Positions 25,144 to 34,795 are shown, numbered from the stretch's first letter. The stretch: DNA of 64,000 nt from Dyadobacter bucti (GCF_005869225.1 NZ_SWFP01000006.1:310001-374000); one strand, 5' to 3'. A program made the numbers and translations. Notes: generated by a model not told the origin, from the sequence alone.

Positions 25144-28100
25144 TTAGAATGTTACGTTTAAGCCAAAAGTTGTCACTACGGGAATTGCTCCGTTTGCATT
25201 GTCTACGCCAAACTGAAGTGCCGTTGTAGTACCATTTCCTCCAAATTCAGGGGTATAGCCTGAGTTCCTTTTCCAAGTTTTAAGATTCTGCACATTCACA
25301 TAGGCCCTGAGATTTTTCATTTTTATTTTGGAAATCATATTATAAGGGAAATTATAGCCCAATTGTAAGTTTCTTAATCTGAGATAACTGCCATCTTCAA
25401 TGGAATAGCTGGATGCTTCATAATTGATGCGGTGATCCTGACCTAAAATCGGATCCCAGTTAGAAGTACCCTCGCCGTGCCATCTGTTTATTTTAAAGGC
25501 CGGATAATTCACTCTTTGGAAAGGAGATTCGTTGCTTCCCCAGTTCCGGTATATTTCGTTGCCATAAACACCTCCGAAATCAGCGCTGAGATCCAATCCT
25601 TTGAATTTGAAAGCGAGTGAACCTCCATATCCGAAATCCGGGGTGGGATTACCGATCATTGTCCGGTCTTGGGTATTGACTTTTCCGTCGCCATTCACAT
25701 CCCTATACTTGAAATCACCCGGGCCGTATGAGAATTCGGTGTTAGCAGGGGAGTTTAACTTATCCGCATAGGATTGATACAATCCGTCTACGATGTACCC
25801 GTAAAAGTATCCGATAGGCTTTCCAACCGTGGTTCTGCTATTTCCTTCCTGGATCGAGAAATCTTCCGTTGCCAGTTCGAGTACCTTATTCTTATAAGTT
25901 GTGAGGTTACCGCCAATGGTCATGACCAGGTCGTTGGTGATGTTTTGCGTCCAGGTTCCAGAAATTTCGATACCGTTATTTTTGATTTTCCCTACGTTGT
26001 CAAGACCATTGGTAGCTCCGTTGACACCCGGAATAAAAGTCATCAGGTCCTTAGTCACTTTATCATAATAATTGAACTCAAGATTCAGCTTATTTTTGAA
26101 CGCTCCCAGTTCAATCCCGTATTCCTTTGCTGTTACAGTTTCCCACTTCAGATTGGCGTTAGGCAGATATTCCTGTGAGTAAGCATTGTAAAGCTGATCA
26201 CCAAATGCAGTGGAGTTGTCAGCCTTAAGACCAGGGTAGTATGGATAATCATACCGGTATGTGTTCTGGTTTCCAAGCTGGCCAACAGAACCCTTGATTT
26301 TGACATAATCAAAAATATGCTGTTCCTTGAAGAAGGCTTCGTTGCTCAGATCCCATGCTGCACCGAGAGCCCAGAAATTCTGCCAGCGGTTGTTTGGAGA
26401 TATCTGAGATGAACCGTCACGACGGAATGACGCGTTCAGAAAATACTTACTGTCGAAGTTATATAATACCCTGAAAAGCGCCGAGGCAGTTGTTTTCTCG
26501 TTTTGCTTGGATTCCGACCTTCTTGTTTGTGCGTCGCCGAAGCCGTTGTCAATGTACCAGAACCTCTTGTCATTTGGAATGGGCGCGCCGGTAGCACTCT
26601 GTCTCACCGAAGCAGTTGTTTCAAAAAAGCCGTTGTAATATGCTGTAAAACCTCCTACGGCAGAGAGATTATGCAATCCAAAGTTCTTTTTGAAATTTAA
26701 AATATAATCCTGCTGAAACTTGCGAGGAGTCTGCTCAATTTCTTTTACAGAAGTAAATGTGGTATAAAGAAAAGCCCGGTCTTCCGGCATGTCATAGGCG
26801 TAGTACAGAGGCTGATATTGTTTTCTGTTTACATTGCTTACGTCAGCGTAGAAAGTAGTTTTGAAATTGAAATGTTTCAAAAAGTTAAATTCTGCAAATA
26901 CACTTCCAACAGCCCGCACCTCCGTCCACGGGGATTTGTCCCACTCATTTTCGAGCTTGATCAACGGATTTACTACGCCCGAGGCCTGGATCGCAGGCAA
27001 GGTATAGTACAGATCGTAGTTGGTACTATCGCTGCCGTAAGGGTTTTTTGTGAAAACAGATTTTGTCCCTGATGGTACCAGAGGTATTACTTTTCTTGCA
27101 TCATCAAGAAATGAGTTATTGTAAGCATTGCCAACATCCCCGCTATAAGGAAGCTTTTGTCTCACGGCGTTGAGGTTGAAACCTACTTTAATGGATTTGC
27201 CTAAGTTGACCTCATCATTGATCGAGAGCAGAAATTTCTGTAGTTGCTCATGCTTAACAATACCCTGATCAAGCGTGTAGCCCACTCCCAGATTAAACTT
27301 ATGCTTTTCTGTGCTTGTGGAAATACTCAGGTTACTCGTGCTGAACGCTCCGGTGCGTGTTACTGCATCGATCCAATCGGTATCGGCTGTCCAGAGGTCG
27401 TAGTCAAATGCCTGCGTTGAACCAATGTTTTCAGATTCTTCGCTATATAACGTTTTAAACTGGGCCGCGTTCGCCAGCTTGATCTTGTCGACCAGCTTTT
27501 TAAAGCCAAATGTTGTATTGAAATTAATGGTCGTCTGACCAGCTTTGGCCCTTTTGGTTGTGACAGCAATCACCCCTGCCGCTCCTCTCACCCCGAAAAT
27601 GGCCAGCGAAGAGGGATCTTTGAGGATTTCAATGGATTCGATGTCATTGGGGTTGAGGTAATCAATGTTATCGTTAAAGACCCCGTCCACCACATACAGT
27701 GGGCTGACTGCACCAATACTGATTGTTCCCCTGATCCGGATGTCCGGTGCTTTGCCGGGAGTTCCGTTGTTCACAACGGATAGGCCGGCCACTTTGCTTT
27801 GCAACGAAGCTACCGGATTGACGTTCGGCTTGTCGGCGATATCTTTACCTTCTATTTTGACAATTGAGCCGGTAAGGTCACGCTTACTTGCTGTTCCGTA
27901 GCCGATTACGACGACCTCGTCAAGGGACCGGGCATCGTCAACCAGTGAAATGTTGATTGTAGTTTGGTTTCCGACGACAATTTCCTGCGTAATAGAGCCT
28001 ATCATAGAAACTACCAGTACCGCCCCAGAAGGTACCTGAAGAGAAAACGTGCCATCAACGCCTGTTGAGGTTCCCAGGGTGGTGCCTTTTACTAAGAGAT

Positions 28101-28230
28101 TGGCTCCCGGCAGGGGGCTGCCATCCGTTTTTGAAGTTACTTTTCCTGTTACTGTCACATCCTGCGCAAAAGCTGTGACTGCGATGCACGGAATGGCCAA
28201 TAGTAACAATGATAATAGAATTGATTTCAT
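25144..28230 (-). CDS. SusC/RagA-family TonB-dependent outer-membrane transporter
   Basis: This is a 1028-residue TonB-linked outer-membrane receptor importing glycan fragments with its SusD partner. It has a signal peptide (1-22), an N-terminal carboxypeptidase-like domain (VTGKVTSKTDGSPLPGAN), the TonB box LDEVVVIGYG at about residues 103-112, the plug with PLYVVDGVF and a 22-strand barrel ending in the aromatic GLNVTF. It lacks the N-terminal STN domain, so it is not an anti-sigma-coupled type; regulation probably runs through the adjacent propeller regulator. The upstream region has a promoter, an operator-like palindrome and tandem decamers. Confidence 0.95.
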   Translation of the reverse strand: MKSILLSLLLLAIPCIAVTAFAQDVTVTGKVTSKTDGSPLPGANLLVKGTTLGTSTGVDGTFSLQVPSGAVLVVSMIGSITQEIVVGNQTTINISLVDDARSLDEVVVIGYGTASKRDLTGSIVKIEGKDIADKPNVNPVASLQSKVAGLSVVNNGTPGKAPDIRIRGTISIGAVSPLYVVDGVFNDNIDYLNPNDIESIEILKDPSSLAIFGVRGAAGVIAVTTKRAKAGQTTINFNTTFGFKKLVDKIKLANAAQFKTLYSEESENIGSTQAFDYDLWTADTDWIDAVTRTGAFSTSNLSISTSTEKHKFNLGVGYTLDQGIVKHEQLQKFLLSINDEVNLGKSIKVGFNLNAVRQKLPYSGDVGNAYNNSFLDDARKVIPLVPSGTKSVFTKNPYGSDSTNYDLYYTLPAIQASGVVNPLIKLENEWDKSPWTEVRAVGSVFAEFNFLKHFNFKTTFYADVSNVNRKQYQPLYYAYDMPEDRAFLYTTFTSVKEIEQTPRKFQQDYILNFKKNFGLHNLSAVGGFTAYYNGFFETTASVRQSATGAPIPNDKRFWYIDNGFGDAQTRRSESKQNEKTTASALFRVLYNFDSKYFLNASFRRDGSSQISPNNRWQNFWALGAAWDLSNEAFFKEQHIFDYVKIKGSVGQLGNQNTYRYDYPYYPGLKADNSTAFGDQLYNAYSQEYLPNANLKWETVTAKEYGIELGAFKNKLNLEFNYYDKVTKDLMTFIPGVNGATNGLDNVGKIKNNGIEISGTWTQNITNDLVMTIGGNLTTYKNKVLELATEDFSIQEGNSRTTVGKPIGYFYGYIVDGLYQSYADKLNSPANTEFSYGPGDFKYRDVNGDGKVNTQDRTMIGNPTPDFGYGGSLAFKFKGLDLSADFGGVYGNEIYRNWGSNESPFQRVNYPAFKINRWHGEGTSNWDPILGQDHRINYEASSYSIEDGSYLRLRNLQLGYNFPYNMISKIKMKNLRAYVNVQNLKTWKRNSGYTPEFGGNGTTTALQFGVDNANGAIPVVTTFGLNVTF

Positions 28231-28287
28231 TGACGATTAGTTGGTTTCAGAGATGTATAACTATTGGAAGAATTAATTGAACTGATC

Positions 28288-28320
28288 CAAAGTTAGATTT
28301 TTAGGTACCACCTAATCAAA
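28288..28320 (-). promoter_or_regulatory. susC promoter (TTTG - 21 - TAACTTTG)
   Basis: On the minus strand TTTG (28317-28320) and TAACTTTG (28288-28295) are separated by 21 bases. Both match the Bacteroidota consensus; the spacer is two bases longer than ideal. The predicted 5' leader of susC is about 50 bases. Confidence 0.65.
28301..28315. promoter_or_regulatory. Palindrome in the susC promoter spacer
   Basis: TTAGGT and ACCTAA flank ACC, giving a 15-bp inverted repeat placed entirely between the -33 and -7 elements. A protein bound here would block or realign RNA polymerase. Confidence 0.5.
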
Positions 28321-28325
28321 AAAAG

Positions 28326-28346
28326 CACTACATCACCACTACATCA
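28326..28346. promoter_or_regulatory. Tandem decamers upstream of the susC -33 element
   Basis: CACTACATCA occurs twice (28326-28335 and 28337-28346) with an 11-bp period, starting six bases upstream of the -33 element. Direct repeats in helical phase at this position are typical for activator binding; the LuxR-type regulator encoded next door is the obvious candidate. Confidence 0.55.
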
Positions 28347-28408
28347 ATGAGAATAATACAAGGCAAAACGGGATTTTAAGTTCTTTATGATGGATTAGTA
28401 CAATAAAA

Positions 28409-31327
28409 TTAAATATCCATCATATATTGGACCAGATTGGCATCCATACCAATACCCAGCTTTTTTCGCAGCCGGTAGCGCTTGATTTCTACGCCCCGAA
28501 TAGAGATTCCGAGTACCGGGGCCATTTCTTTGGTCGAAAGATTCATTCGTAAACAGGCTGCCAGGCGTAATTCGGAAGGGGAAATGGAGGGATTTATCGT
28601 CCGGAGCCTTTTAAAAAAATGTTCGTGGATTTCGTCAAAGTTTTGTTCAAAAAGAATCCAGTCATCTTTTCCGGCAACATTCCGTTCAATACTATTGAGT
28701 AGCTTTTGGTAGTGAATATTTGGCAATTGCTGCCCCATCTCTTCCTTCACTTGTTTAAGTTCATCACGGATTTCTTCCAGGATCTCATTTTTACGCACTA
28801 CGTTGATCGCAACATTGCTAAGCTGCTGGCTTTTGCTTTGTATCTCGGTGTGGAGTTTTTCATTCTGTATCTGCATGATCTGCCGCTCACTTGCCAGTCG
28901 CTGCTGTCTTAATTTATCTTCCTGCTCTTCCAGAAGCTTTTTCCTGTGCCTCACCAGCCTTTTTTCCTGATAAAATATCAGTCCAACAAAAACCATCGTA
29001 ATGAGTAAAGCAAAAAGGACCTTTGCATAGATTGTTTCATGCCAGTAGGGAAGTACGCTGAATTTATAGGCAGTTACTTCGCTGTTCAGCGAGCTTCTGA
29101 TCTCGAATGTATAGTCGGCTGATTCTAGATTAGTGAATTCAACAAAGTTCTGGTCCGACCATTCCGACCATTGATCTGATAACCCTCTTAACCTGTATTT
29201 GTATTGAAAGCTCTGACCGTAAACAGGTACGGAATACGTGATCCGGATCGAGCGTATCTCAGGAGGGAGGTTTGGCTTCCCGGTCAGCGTAAATATTTCA
29301 GACGAATTGCGCAGGTTAGCAATCTTGCGGATCAGCGGCTTGGAAGGAGACTCTTCGATTCTTTCGGTTTTCGTCCGGTTGTAAAGAGCATATCCGTTGT
29401 CCAGACAAAAAAGGTAGAATTCCCGGGAAAGAGGTATGATAGTTTCACTATTACGGACAAGCGAAAAATCGAATATCTGAGTGTTTTTCTTGTCAGGATT
29501 CAGCGCGATCCTGTTCGCAAAGACTTTAAACCAGTCTCCGTTTTCACCGGACCGTATTTTAAAAGGCTCGTCATTGTTTGAGGAAAAATCTGAAATCGGC
29601 TTTAAGATGTTTCCGGCGGTTGATTCCAGAAATGACTTGCCCGAATGAACAAGTACGTTATTTTTCCAGTTAGAAATTTCCACAGCGAATTCACTGGGAA
29701 TATCGGCGGGAGCCTTAAACTCTTTCCAATATAGCACCGAATCCAGCTCGGGGGTTAGTCTCGCCAAAAATAACCCTCTATACGCATGTTCAAGCCAGAA
29801 AGTACCGCTTTTGCCACTGACGATCCTGCGAAACGGCAATGGGGGAGCACCTTTTACAGCGTAAGCATAGGACCAAAGATTTTGGGTGTTTCTTTTATAA
29901 ACATGCAGACCATTGTATGCGCCCTGTAACAACAACGTATCGTTTCCCGCTTTGATGGGCAACATGACCCAGCCACCGGTAACATCCGAAATTTTCTTTA
30001 TCCCGTTTTTCTCGATTCTGAAAGTCGCATCATTATGCCCGCAAATCAGCTGATCATTGAAAACCTGTAGGTTCCAAGTCTGCCCGCCCAGGCCAGGTAC
30101 TACCTTGAATGGTTCGTTGGTAAGCCATTTCTTTACAAAAACACCATTATTTGAACCAATGTAGAGATTACCTTTCCATATCGCTGCTGCATAAACGGTG
30201 CCAAGCGGATTGTCATTGGTTTGATAAGAAATGACCGGAGATGACATCTTGATCAGGTCGATTCCCTGGTCCATACCGATCCAGACGTTTTTACGACTAT
30301 CTTCGGCAAGGGCTAGCACGGTGTTGTTCTGCAAGCCGCTTTCCTTGTTGAACTGATATTTAAGGGTTCCGTTTTTTGAGATTACGTAAAGGCCTTTTTG
30401 AATTGTTCCCAGTACAATGCTGCTGTCCTGGCTTAGCACGATCGCACGATTGATGATATTACTTTTCAACTCTTCCGACAAACCTATATTCCAAGGGGTT
30501 AGAATCCCGTTATCCCAAATGTGAAGTCCCTGTTTGGTTGTTGTAATGAGGATACGGTTTTTAGAAAATGGTAATATGGACGAGACAATGGATGAAGAAA
30601 GCTTGTCGGTTCCGGGAAGGGGTACAAATTTTTGGTCTTTCAATTCATATAATCCCTTTCCGATAACCTGTAACAACAAGCGATTGTGCACATATTGTAA
30701 AAACATAAAGTTTCCGGATGCCGTCATCTCGATGAGCTTTTTGCCATCATACCGGTAGATCCTGGAAAATGATTGAAAATAAATATATTCCGGCGTTTTC
30801 AATATGTGCCAGATTTCCTCAGTCTTGAGACTTGACAGCTTAGCATTTTTGCTCAGGGAATGATAGGTTAGCTGACCGTCCGCCTCTTTTCGCCAGTAAC
30901 CAAATTCCGCGTAACCACCCACATAAATCCTATGCTCTTTTTTGTTTCGCCTACTTTCCGTCCGGGAGACGATTTTGTCTTCGATAAAGCCGCCATTGTC
31001 TGCAAATTCGTCACAAAGAACAGACCTCACAATCTGCCTGTCGGGCATTTCATAGAGTTTCCAGGAAGCACCATCATATTCCAGCAGCCCGTCCGAATTG
31101 GCAACATAAATCATCCGGTCACTACTTTGATCGATTGCCCAATTTTGATTATGAGCCTTGTAAGTTGAAAAAGGAAAATTGGCAAGCGGTGGGGTTTCTT
31201 GTGCGGATGCCTGGAAGAAAATTAAAAAAAAAAGCAGTATAGCAATACCTAAGACAGGCTTATATTTCCTGGCCTGATCATGGTAAAGTAGATATAATAA
31301 AGATTTTCCTGGCGGGATAAAAATCAT
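28409..31327 (-). CDS. One-component propeller regulator: sensor propeller, Y_Y_Y domain, membrane segment, LuxR-type HTH
   Basis: This 972-residue protein resembles the extracytoplasmic half of hybrid two-component systems but has no kinase or receiver. An N-terminal signal anchor (about 24-42) is followed by two-component-regulator propeller repeats, a Y_Y_Y domain with ESADYTFEIRSS near 735, a transmembrane helix (about 755-780), a coiled coil (about 785-870) and a C-terminal LuxR-like helix-turn-helix (STKEMAPVLGISIRGVEIKRYRLR, in part). It probably senses glycan in the periplasm and controls susC transcription directly from the membrane. It is upstream of susC on the same strand and divergent from the porin gene. 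Confidence 0.87.
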   Translation of the reverse strand: MIFIPPGKSLLYLLYHDQARKYKPVLGIAILLFFLIFFQASAQETPPLANFPFSTYKAHNQNWAIDQSSDRMIYVANSDGLLEYDGASWKLYEMPDRQIVRSVLCDEFADNGGFIEDKIVSRTESRRNKKEHRIYVGGYAEFGYWRKEADGQLTYHSLSKNAKLSSLKTEEIWHILKTPEYIYFQSFSRIYRYDGKKLIEMTASGNFMFLQYVHNRLLLQVIGKGLYELKDQKFVPLPGTDKLSSSIVSSILPFSKNRILITTTKQGLHIWDNGILTPWNIGLSEELKSNIINRAIVLSQDSSIVLGTIQKGLYVISKNGTLKYQFNKESGLQNNTVLALAEDSRKNVWIGMDQGIDLIKMSSPVISYQTNDNPLGTVYAAAIWKGNLYIGSNNGVFVKKWLTNEPFKVVPGLGGQTWNLQVFNDQLICGHNDATFRIEKNGIKKISDVTGGWVMLPIKAGNDTLLLQGAYNGLHVYKRNTQNLWSYAYAVKGAPPLPFRRIVSGKSGTFWLEHAYRGLFLARLTPELDSVLYWKEFKAPADIPSEFAVEISNWKNNVLVHSGKSFLESTAGNILKPISDFSSNNDEPFKIRSGENGDWFKVFANRIALNPDKKNTQIFDFSLVRNSETIIPLSREFYLFCLDNGYALYNRTKTERIEESPSKPLIRKIANLRNSSEIFTLTGKPNLPPEIRSIRITYSVPVYGQSFQYKYRLRGLSDQWSEWSDQNFVEFTNLESADYTFEIRSSLNSEVTAYKFSVLPYWHETIYAKVLFALLITMVFVGLIFYQEKRLVRHRKKLLEEQEDKLRQQRLASERQIMQIQNEKLHTEIQSKSQQLSNVAINVVRKNEILEEIRDELKQVKEEMGQQLPNIHYQKLLNSIERNVAGKDDWILFEQNFDEIHEHFFKRLRTINPSISPSELRLAACLRMNLSTKEMAPVLGISIRGVEIKRYRLRKKLGIGMDANLVQYMMDI

Positions 31328-31409
31328 TGTAACACTCTTTAAATGTCGTTTTAACTCGCTGTTAGGGGGTTAAAGTGCAATTCGCTTGTAAAAACTATAA
31401 CATTAGTAA

Positions 31410-32786
31410 ATGAAAAAAGTATTTTTTTTTATTCTGCTTACTTCATCCATAGCGGTGGCGCAGGTAAAGCCATCGGACGATAATACCAAGAATGATATTC
31501 GTTACAATCTTAACGAATCCGGGTCACATTATGTGAAATTTACATTTACCAACCAAGCTTGGTTTCGGTTCAACGAGAGCAATCCTGGCACCACAGTTTT
31601 AGGCGATCCCAAGTCAAATACCTTCGATATTGGCTTACGCCGCACCCGTATTCAGATTTTCGGACAGATAACAGACCGCATTTTTTTTTACACCCAGTAT
31701 GGAATGAACAACTTCAACAAAGTGAGTGCATTCCCAGGTTATAATACGAGCGGTGCGCCAAGTAACAGAAAAATTGCCGCCTTTTTCCATGATGCGCTGG
31801 GGGAATATGAAGTACAACGGCAAGGGACGAATTTTATACGTTTTGGGGGCGGGCTTACAGTTGTCAATGGACTTTCCCGGTTTTCGCAGCCAAGTATCGG
31901 AACAATTATGACAATGGATGTGCCGGTATTTGCGCAGGCTACCGTAGACCAGACAGACCAGTTTTCAAGGAAATTAAGTGTATATAGCCGTGGTCAGATT
32001 GGCAAGCTAAACTATCGTGTGGATGTAGCGGACCCTTTTCCAGTTGAAACAAATGGGGCGGCCCCGCCGGTACTTGGTGTGAATTCCGTTTTTGCACAAC
32101 GCAAACACCATAAACAATTCCAGGGATTGCTGATTTATAACATTTTCGATACTGAAGACAATACTACGCCCGGATATATGACCGGTACTTACCTTGGGAA
32201 ACGCAAAGTGTTAAATATTGAAGCAGGGATCATTTCGCAAAAAAATGCTTCATGGAGAAAAGAAGGGATCGATACGCTGTACAGTAGTATGACCCTCTGG
32301 TCAGTGGCGGGCTTCATGGATATGCCTTTGAATAAGGAAAAAGGTACGGCAGTTTCTGCCTATCTGGGTTATTTTGATACAAATTACGGAAAAGGCTACT
32401 TGCGTTATAATGGTATCATGAATCCCGCAACGGGTACAACACAGCCCATTTCGGGTGCAGGCGGAACACAAGGAAATGCTTATCCGATGTTTGGGACAGG
32501 TAGCGTTATTTATGCGCAGGCTGGATATAAATTTCAGGACGGGCTATTGGGAAGTCAGGGGACATTGATGCCCTATGCCTCGCTGCAACGTTCCGATTAT
32601 GACAGACTGAAGAATCCCTTGAATGTTTATAATCTTGGTGTGAACTGGCTTATGAAGGGTCATAATGGTAAGGTATCGCTCAATTATGAAAATAGATCTG
32701 TTTATAGATCGAGCACGATTTCTGCTGAACTGGAATCGTACACGCGGCGTGGCTCATGGGTATTACAGTATCAGATTTCGATTTGA
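31410..32786 (+). CDS. Outer-membrane beta-barrel protein, porin-like
   Basis: The 458-residue protein has a signal peptide (MKKVFFFILLTSSIAVAQ) and then alternating amphipathic strands with many Tyr, Phe and Gly residues, for example VKFTFTNQAWFRF, GLRRTRIQIFGQI and the terminal SWVLQYQISI. This pattern fits a 14- to 18-strand porin, perhaps of the phosphate-selective OprO/P type. No ligand can be assigned. It is transcribed divergently from the PUL regulator and ends at a strong bidirectional terminator shared with mdh. Confidence 0.75.
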   Translation: MKKVFFFILLTSSIAVAQVKPSDDNTKNDIRYNLNESGSHYVKFTFTNQAWFRFNESNPGTTVLGDPKSNTFDIGLRRTRIQIFGQITDRIFFYTQYGMNNFNKVSAFPGYNTSGAPSNRKIAAFFHDALGEYEVQRQGTNFIRFGGGLTVVNGLSRFSQPSIGTIMTMDVPVFAQATVDQTDQFSRKLSVYSRGQIGKLNYRVDVADPFPVETNGAAPPVLGVNSVFAQRKHHKQFQGLLIYNIFDTEDNTTPGYMTGTYLGKRKVLNIEAGIISQKNASWRKEGIDTLYSSMTLWSVAGFMDMPLNKEKGTAVSAYLGYFDTNYGKGYLRYNGIMNPATGTTQPISGAGGTQGNAYPMFGTGSVIYAQAGYKFQDGLLGSQGTLMPYASLQRSDYDRLKNPLNVYNLGVNWLMKGHNGKVSLNYENRSVYRSSTISAELESYTRRGSWVLQYQISI

Positions 32787-32811
32787 GAAAAAATCCTGAA
32801 TCAACATCGAC

Positions 32812-32858
32812 ATATATCAAAAAAGGTTTCCGAGTCCCGGAAACCTTTTTTGATATAT
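32812..32858. terminator. Bidirectional terminator between porin and mdh genes
   Basis: A perfect 21-bp stem (ATATATCAAAAAAGGTTTCC plus G, 32812-32832) encloses a 5-base loop and pairs with 32838-32858. The A run and T run inside the arms give a U tract on either strand, as expected between convergent genes. Confidence 0.92.
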
Positions 32859-32875
32859 GATCTTGGCAATGCTGA

Positions 32876-33805
32876 CTACGACAAGGTCAAAGCGCCGTTC
32901 ATGGACCTTACAGCTTCCGCCGATTTTTCGAAAGCAGCTTTTTCTGCATCGCTCAAACGCAGGTTGATGATTTTTTCCCAGCCGTTTCGTCCCAACACAA
33001 CAGGGACGCCCATACAAATGTCTTTCTGGCCATATTCGCCATTGAGATAAACACTGCAAGGAACAATGCGTTTCTGATTGCGAACGATACTTTCTACCAA
33101 TAACAACGTTGCAGCTCCCGGTGCGTACCATGCAGAAGTACCGATCAGCTTAGTAAGTGTAGCGCCGCCCACCATAGTATCAGCAGCTACCTTTTCCAGT
33201 TGTTCGGAAGAGAGGAACCGGCTTACGGGGATTCCATTATATGTTGCGAGCCTGGTGAGCGGGATCATTGTAGTATCACCGTGTCCACCTATTACCATTC
33301 CGTGAATATCAAGTGGCGAAACATCCATGGCAAGTGCCAGGTAGGTTTTGAACCTTGCACTATCCAACGCTCCGCCCATCCCGATAAGCCGTTTTTTAGG
33401 GATACCTGATTCTTTCAGAGCCAGGTACGTCATAGTATCCATCGGATTTGAGACTACAATGATGATAGCTTTGGGAGAGTATTTCAGGATGTTTTCGGTC
33501 ACACCTTTTACAATCCCGGCATTAATCCCGATTAGCTCTTCACGGGTCATTCCGGGTTTGCGCGGCAATCCTGATGTGATGACAACTACGTCTGATCCTT
33601 TTGTTTTTTCATAATCATTTGTAGAACCGACAGGCTTGGTGTTAAACCCCAGTAATGCTGCAGTCTGGTACATATCGAGGGATTTTCCTTCGCTAACTCC
33701 TTCTTTTATATCGAGTAAAACAACCTCTTCGGCCAACTCACGACGAATAATATTGTCAGCTGTGGTTGCGCCCACAGCGCCAGCGCCTACAACAGTAATC
33801 TTCAT
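32876..33805 (-). CDS. mdh: Malate dehydrogenase
   Basis: This 309-residue LDH-like malate dehydrogenase interconverts malate and oxaloacetate with NAD in the TCA cycle. Visible elements are the nucleotide loop GAGAVGATTADN (8-19), DIKEGVSEGKSLD with the NAD-selecting aspartate near 34, RKPGMTREEL with the substrate arginines near 81-87 and the catalytic histidine in GGHGDTT near 175. The arginine at the position that is glutamine in lactate dehydrogenases supports malate. It is a single-gene unit ending at the bidirectional terminator. Confidence 0.95.
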   Translation of the reverse strand: MKITVVGAGAVGATTADNIIRRELAEEVVLLDIKEGVSEGKSLDMYQTAALLGFNTKPVGSTNDYEKTKGSDVVVITSGLPRKPGMTREELIGINAGIVKGVTENILKYSPKAIIIVVSNPMDTMTYLALKESGIPKKRLIGMGGALDSARFKTYLALAMDVSPLDIHGMVIGGHGDTTMIPLTRLATYNGIPVSRFLSSEQLEKVAADTMVGGATLTKLIGTSAWYAPGAATLLLVESIVRNQKRIVPCSVYLNGEYGQKDICMGVPVVLGRNGWEKIINLRLSDAEKAAFEKSAEAVRSMNGALTLS

Positions 33806-33999
33806 ATTAAAATATGGTTAATTGTATAGAAATTAATGCTTTTTAAATTTTTCCCTAAAAGTAGGATACATAATTTGTTTAAACCAAAGGGAATGTGATT
33901 TTTTGCCGGAAAAGTATCTGGCCACATCCGAAATGCAATTTTTTACGTAACTTAATAGTTATATTCACAATATATGCCACTTTTTCTTTGCTTAAAGTA

Positions 34000-34431
34000 A
34001 TGAATGACGAGTCAATGATAGCACGAATTTTAAATTCGATTTTTTTTAAAAATGCCAAAGGAAAAGCGGGTAGGTACGTAAGGAATTCTGCCAAGTTATT
34101 TGACCTCGCGAAAGACGTGGTGGGAAAGCTTCAGAATGTCGGTATTAAAGGCAATCTCTCAGAGTTCCAGGCAAGTGTCCAGCTACTTATCAGAATGGTA
34201 CGGGCTTATGCTTCGGGAGAGTACAAAGGGCTACCATGGAAAAGCCTGCTGTCTATCGTAGCGGTGCTTATCTATTTTGTTTCTCCGATTGATTTGCTTC
34301 CTGACTTTTTGCCGGTAATCGGTATCACTGATGATGTCGCTTTGGTCGTTTGGCTTATCAAAACATTGGGTGATGATGTCAAAAAGTTCAGTGATTGGGA
34401 AAAGAAGGAAAAAACAATTAATATAGGATAA
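34000..34431 (+). CDS. DUF1232 (YkvA-family) membrane protein
   Basis: The 143-residue protein carries the DUF1232 motif SPIDLLPDFLPVIGITDD at about residues 92-109 within a hydrophobic hairpin, typical of YkvA. The N-terminal half is basic and helical. Its function is unknown in the family. The frame is open from a TTG-like start at 33895, but the ATG at 34000 (MNDESMIAR) follows a near-consensus -7 box (TTTCTTTG, 33983-33990) by nine bases and is the better start. Confidence 0.8.
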   Translation: MNDESMIARILNSIFFKNAKGKAGRYVRNSAKLFDLAKDVVGKLQNVGIKGNLSEFQASVQLLIRMVRAYASGEYKGLPWKSLLSIVAVLIYFVSPIDLLPDFLPVIGITDDVALVVWLIKTLGDDVKKFSDWEKKEKTINIG

Positions 34432-34469
34432 AGTGGTCCTGAATTTTAGTTCTTATTAAAAAGAATAAT

Positions 34470-34477
34470 TATTTTTG
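34470..34477 (+). promoter_or_regulatory. Bacteroidota -7 box for tatA (TATTTTTG)
   Basis: TATTTTTG is an exact TAnnTTTG match 22 bases before the tatA ATG. No clear TTG is found in the -33 region. Confidence 0.5.
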
Positions 34478-34499
34478 TAAACATTAAAAGAAAAAAGAT

Positions 34500-34700
34500 A
34501 TGGAATCAATAACCGTTTTAGGAATTATGGGATTGGGTGGACAGGAGATATTTTTGGTTGCCTTGTTCGTTTTATTGTTCTTCGGTGCGAAGAAAATCCC
34601 TGAGCTAATGCGCGGTTTGGGGCAAGGTATCAATGAGTTTAAGAATGCTACCAAGGACGTAAAGGAAAATATTGAAAAAAGCATGGAGGATCCCAAATAA
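34500..34700 (+). CDS. tatA: Twin-arginine translocase subunit TatA/E
   Basis: This 66-residue TatA-type subunit forms the variable-size channel of the Tat system. It has a single N-terminal membrane helix (about 12-30), the conserved FGAKKIPELMRGLG hinge/amphipathic helix (28-43) and a short acidic/lysine tail. It stands alone, with tatC elsewhere. The window encodes possible Tat clients with RR motifs (the FAD oxidoreductase at 51.4 kb and two Gfo/Idh proteins at 61-63 kb). Confidence 0.93.
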   Translation: MESITVLGIMGLGGQEIFLVALFVLLFFGAKKIPELMRGLGQGINEFKNATKDVKENIEKSMEDPK

Positions 34701-34730
34701 GGCTTCCAGCTTATACTTATCGAAGGTATC

Positions 34731-34772
34731 CAGAGCCTTTAAGCTAAAACTTAATGGCTCTGATTCTTTATT
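34731..34772 (+). terminator. tatA terminator
   Basis: CAGAGCC (34731-34737) and GGCTCTG (34756-34762) form the base of a stem, extended by TTAAG/CTTAA across one mismatch, and are followed by a T-rich tail. Confidence 0.75.
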
Positions 34773-34795
34773 TATAACCCCACAAAGAAATTACA

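Noticed and set aside
34000..34700. DUF1232 protein and TatA as one functional operon
   Set aside because: tatA has its own -7 box and terminator, and no functional link between the families is known.
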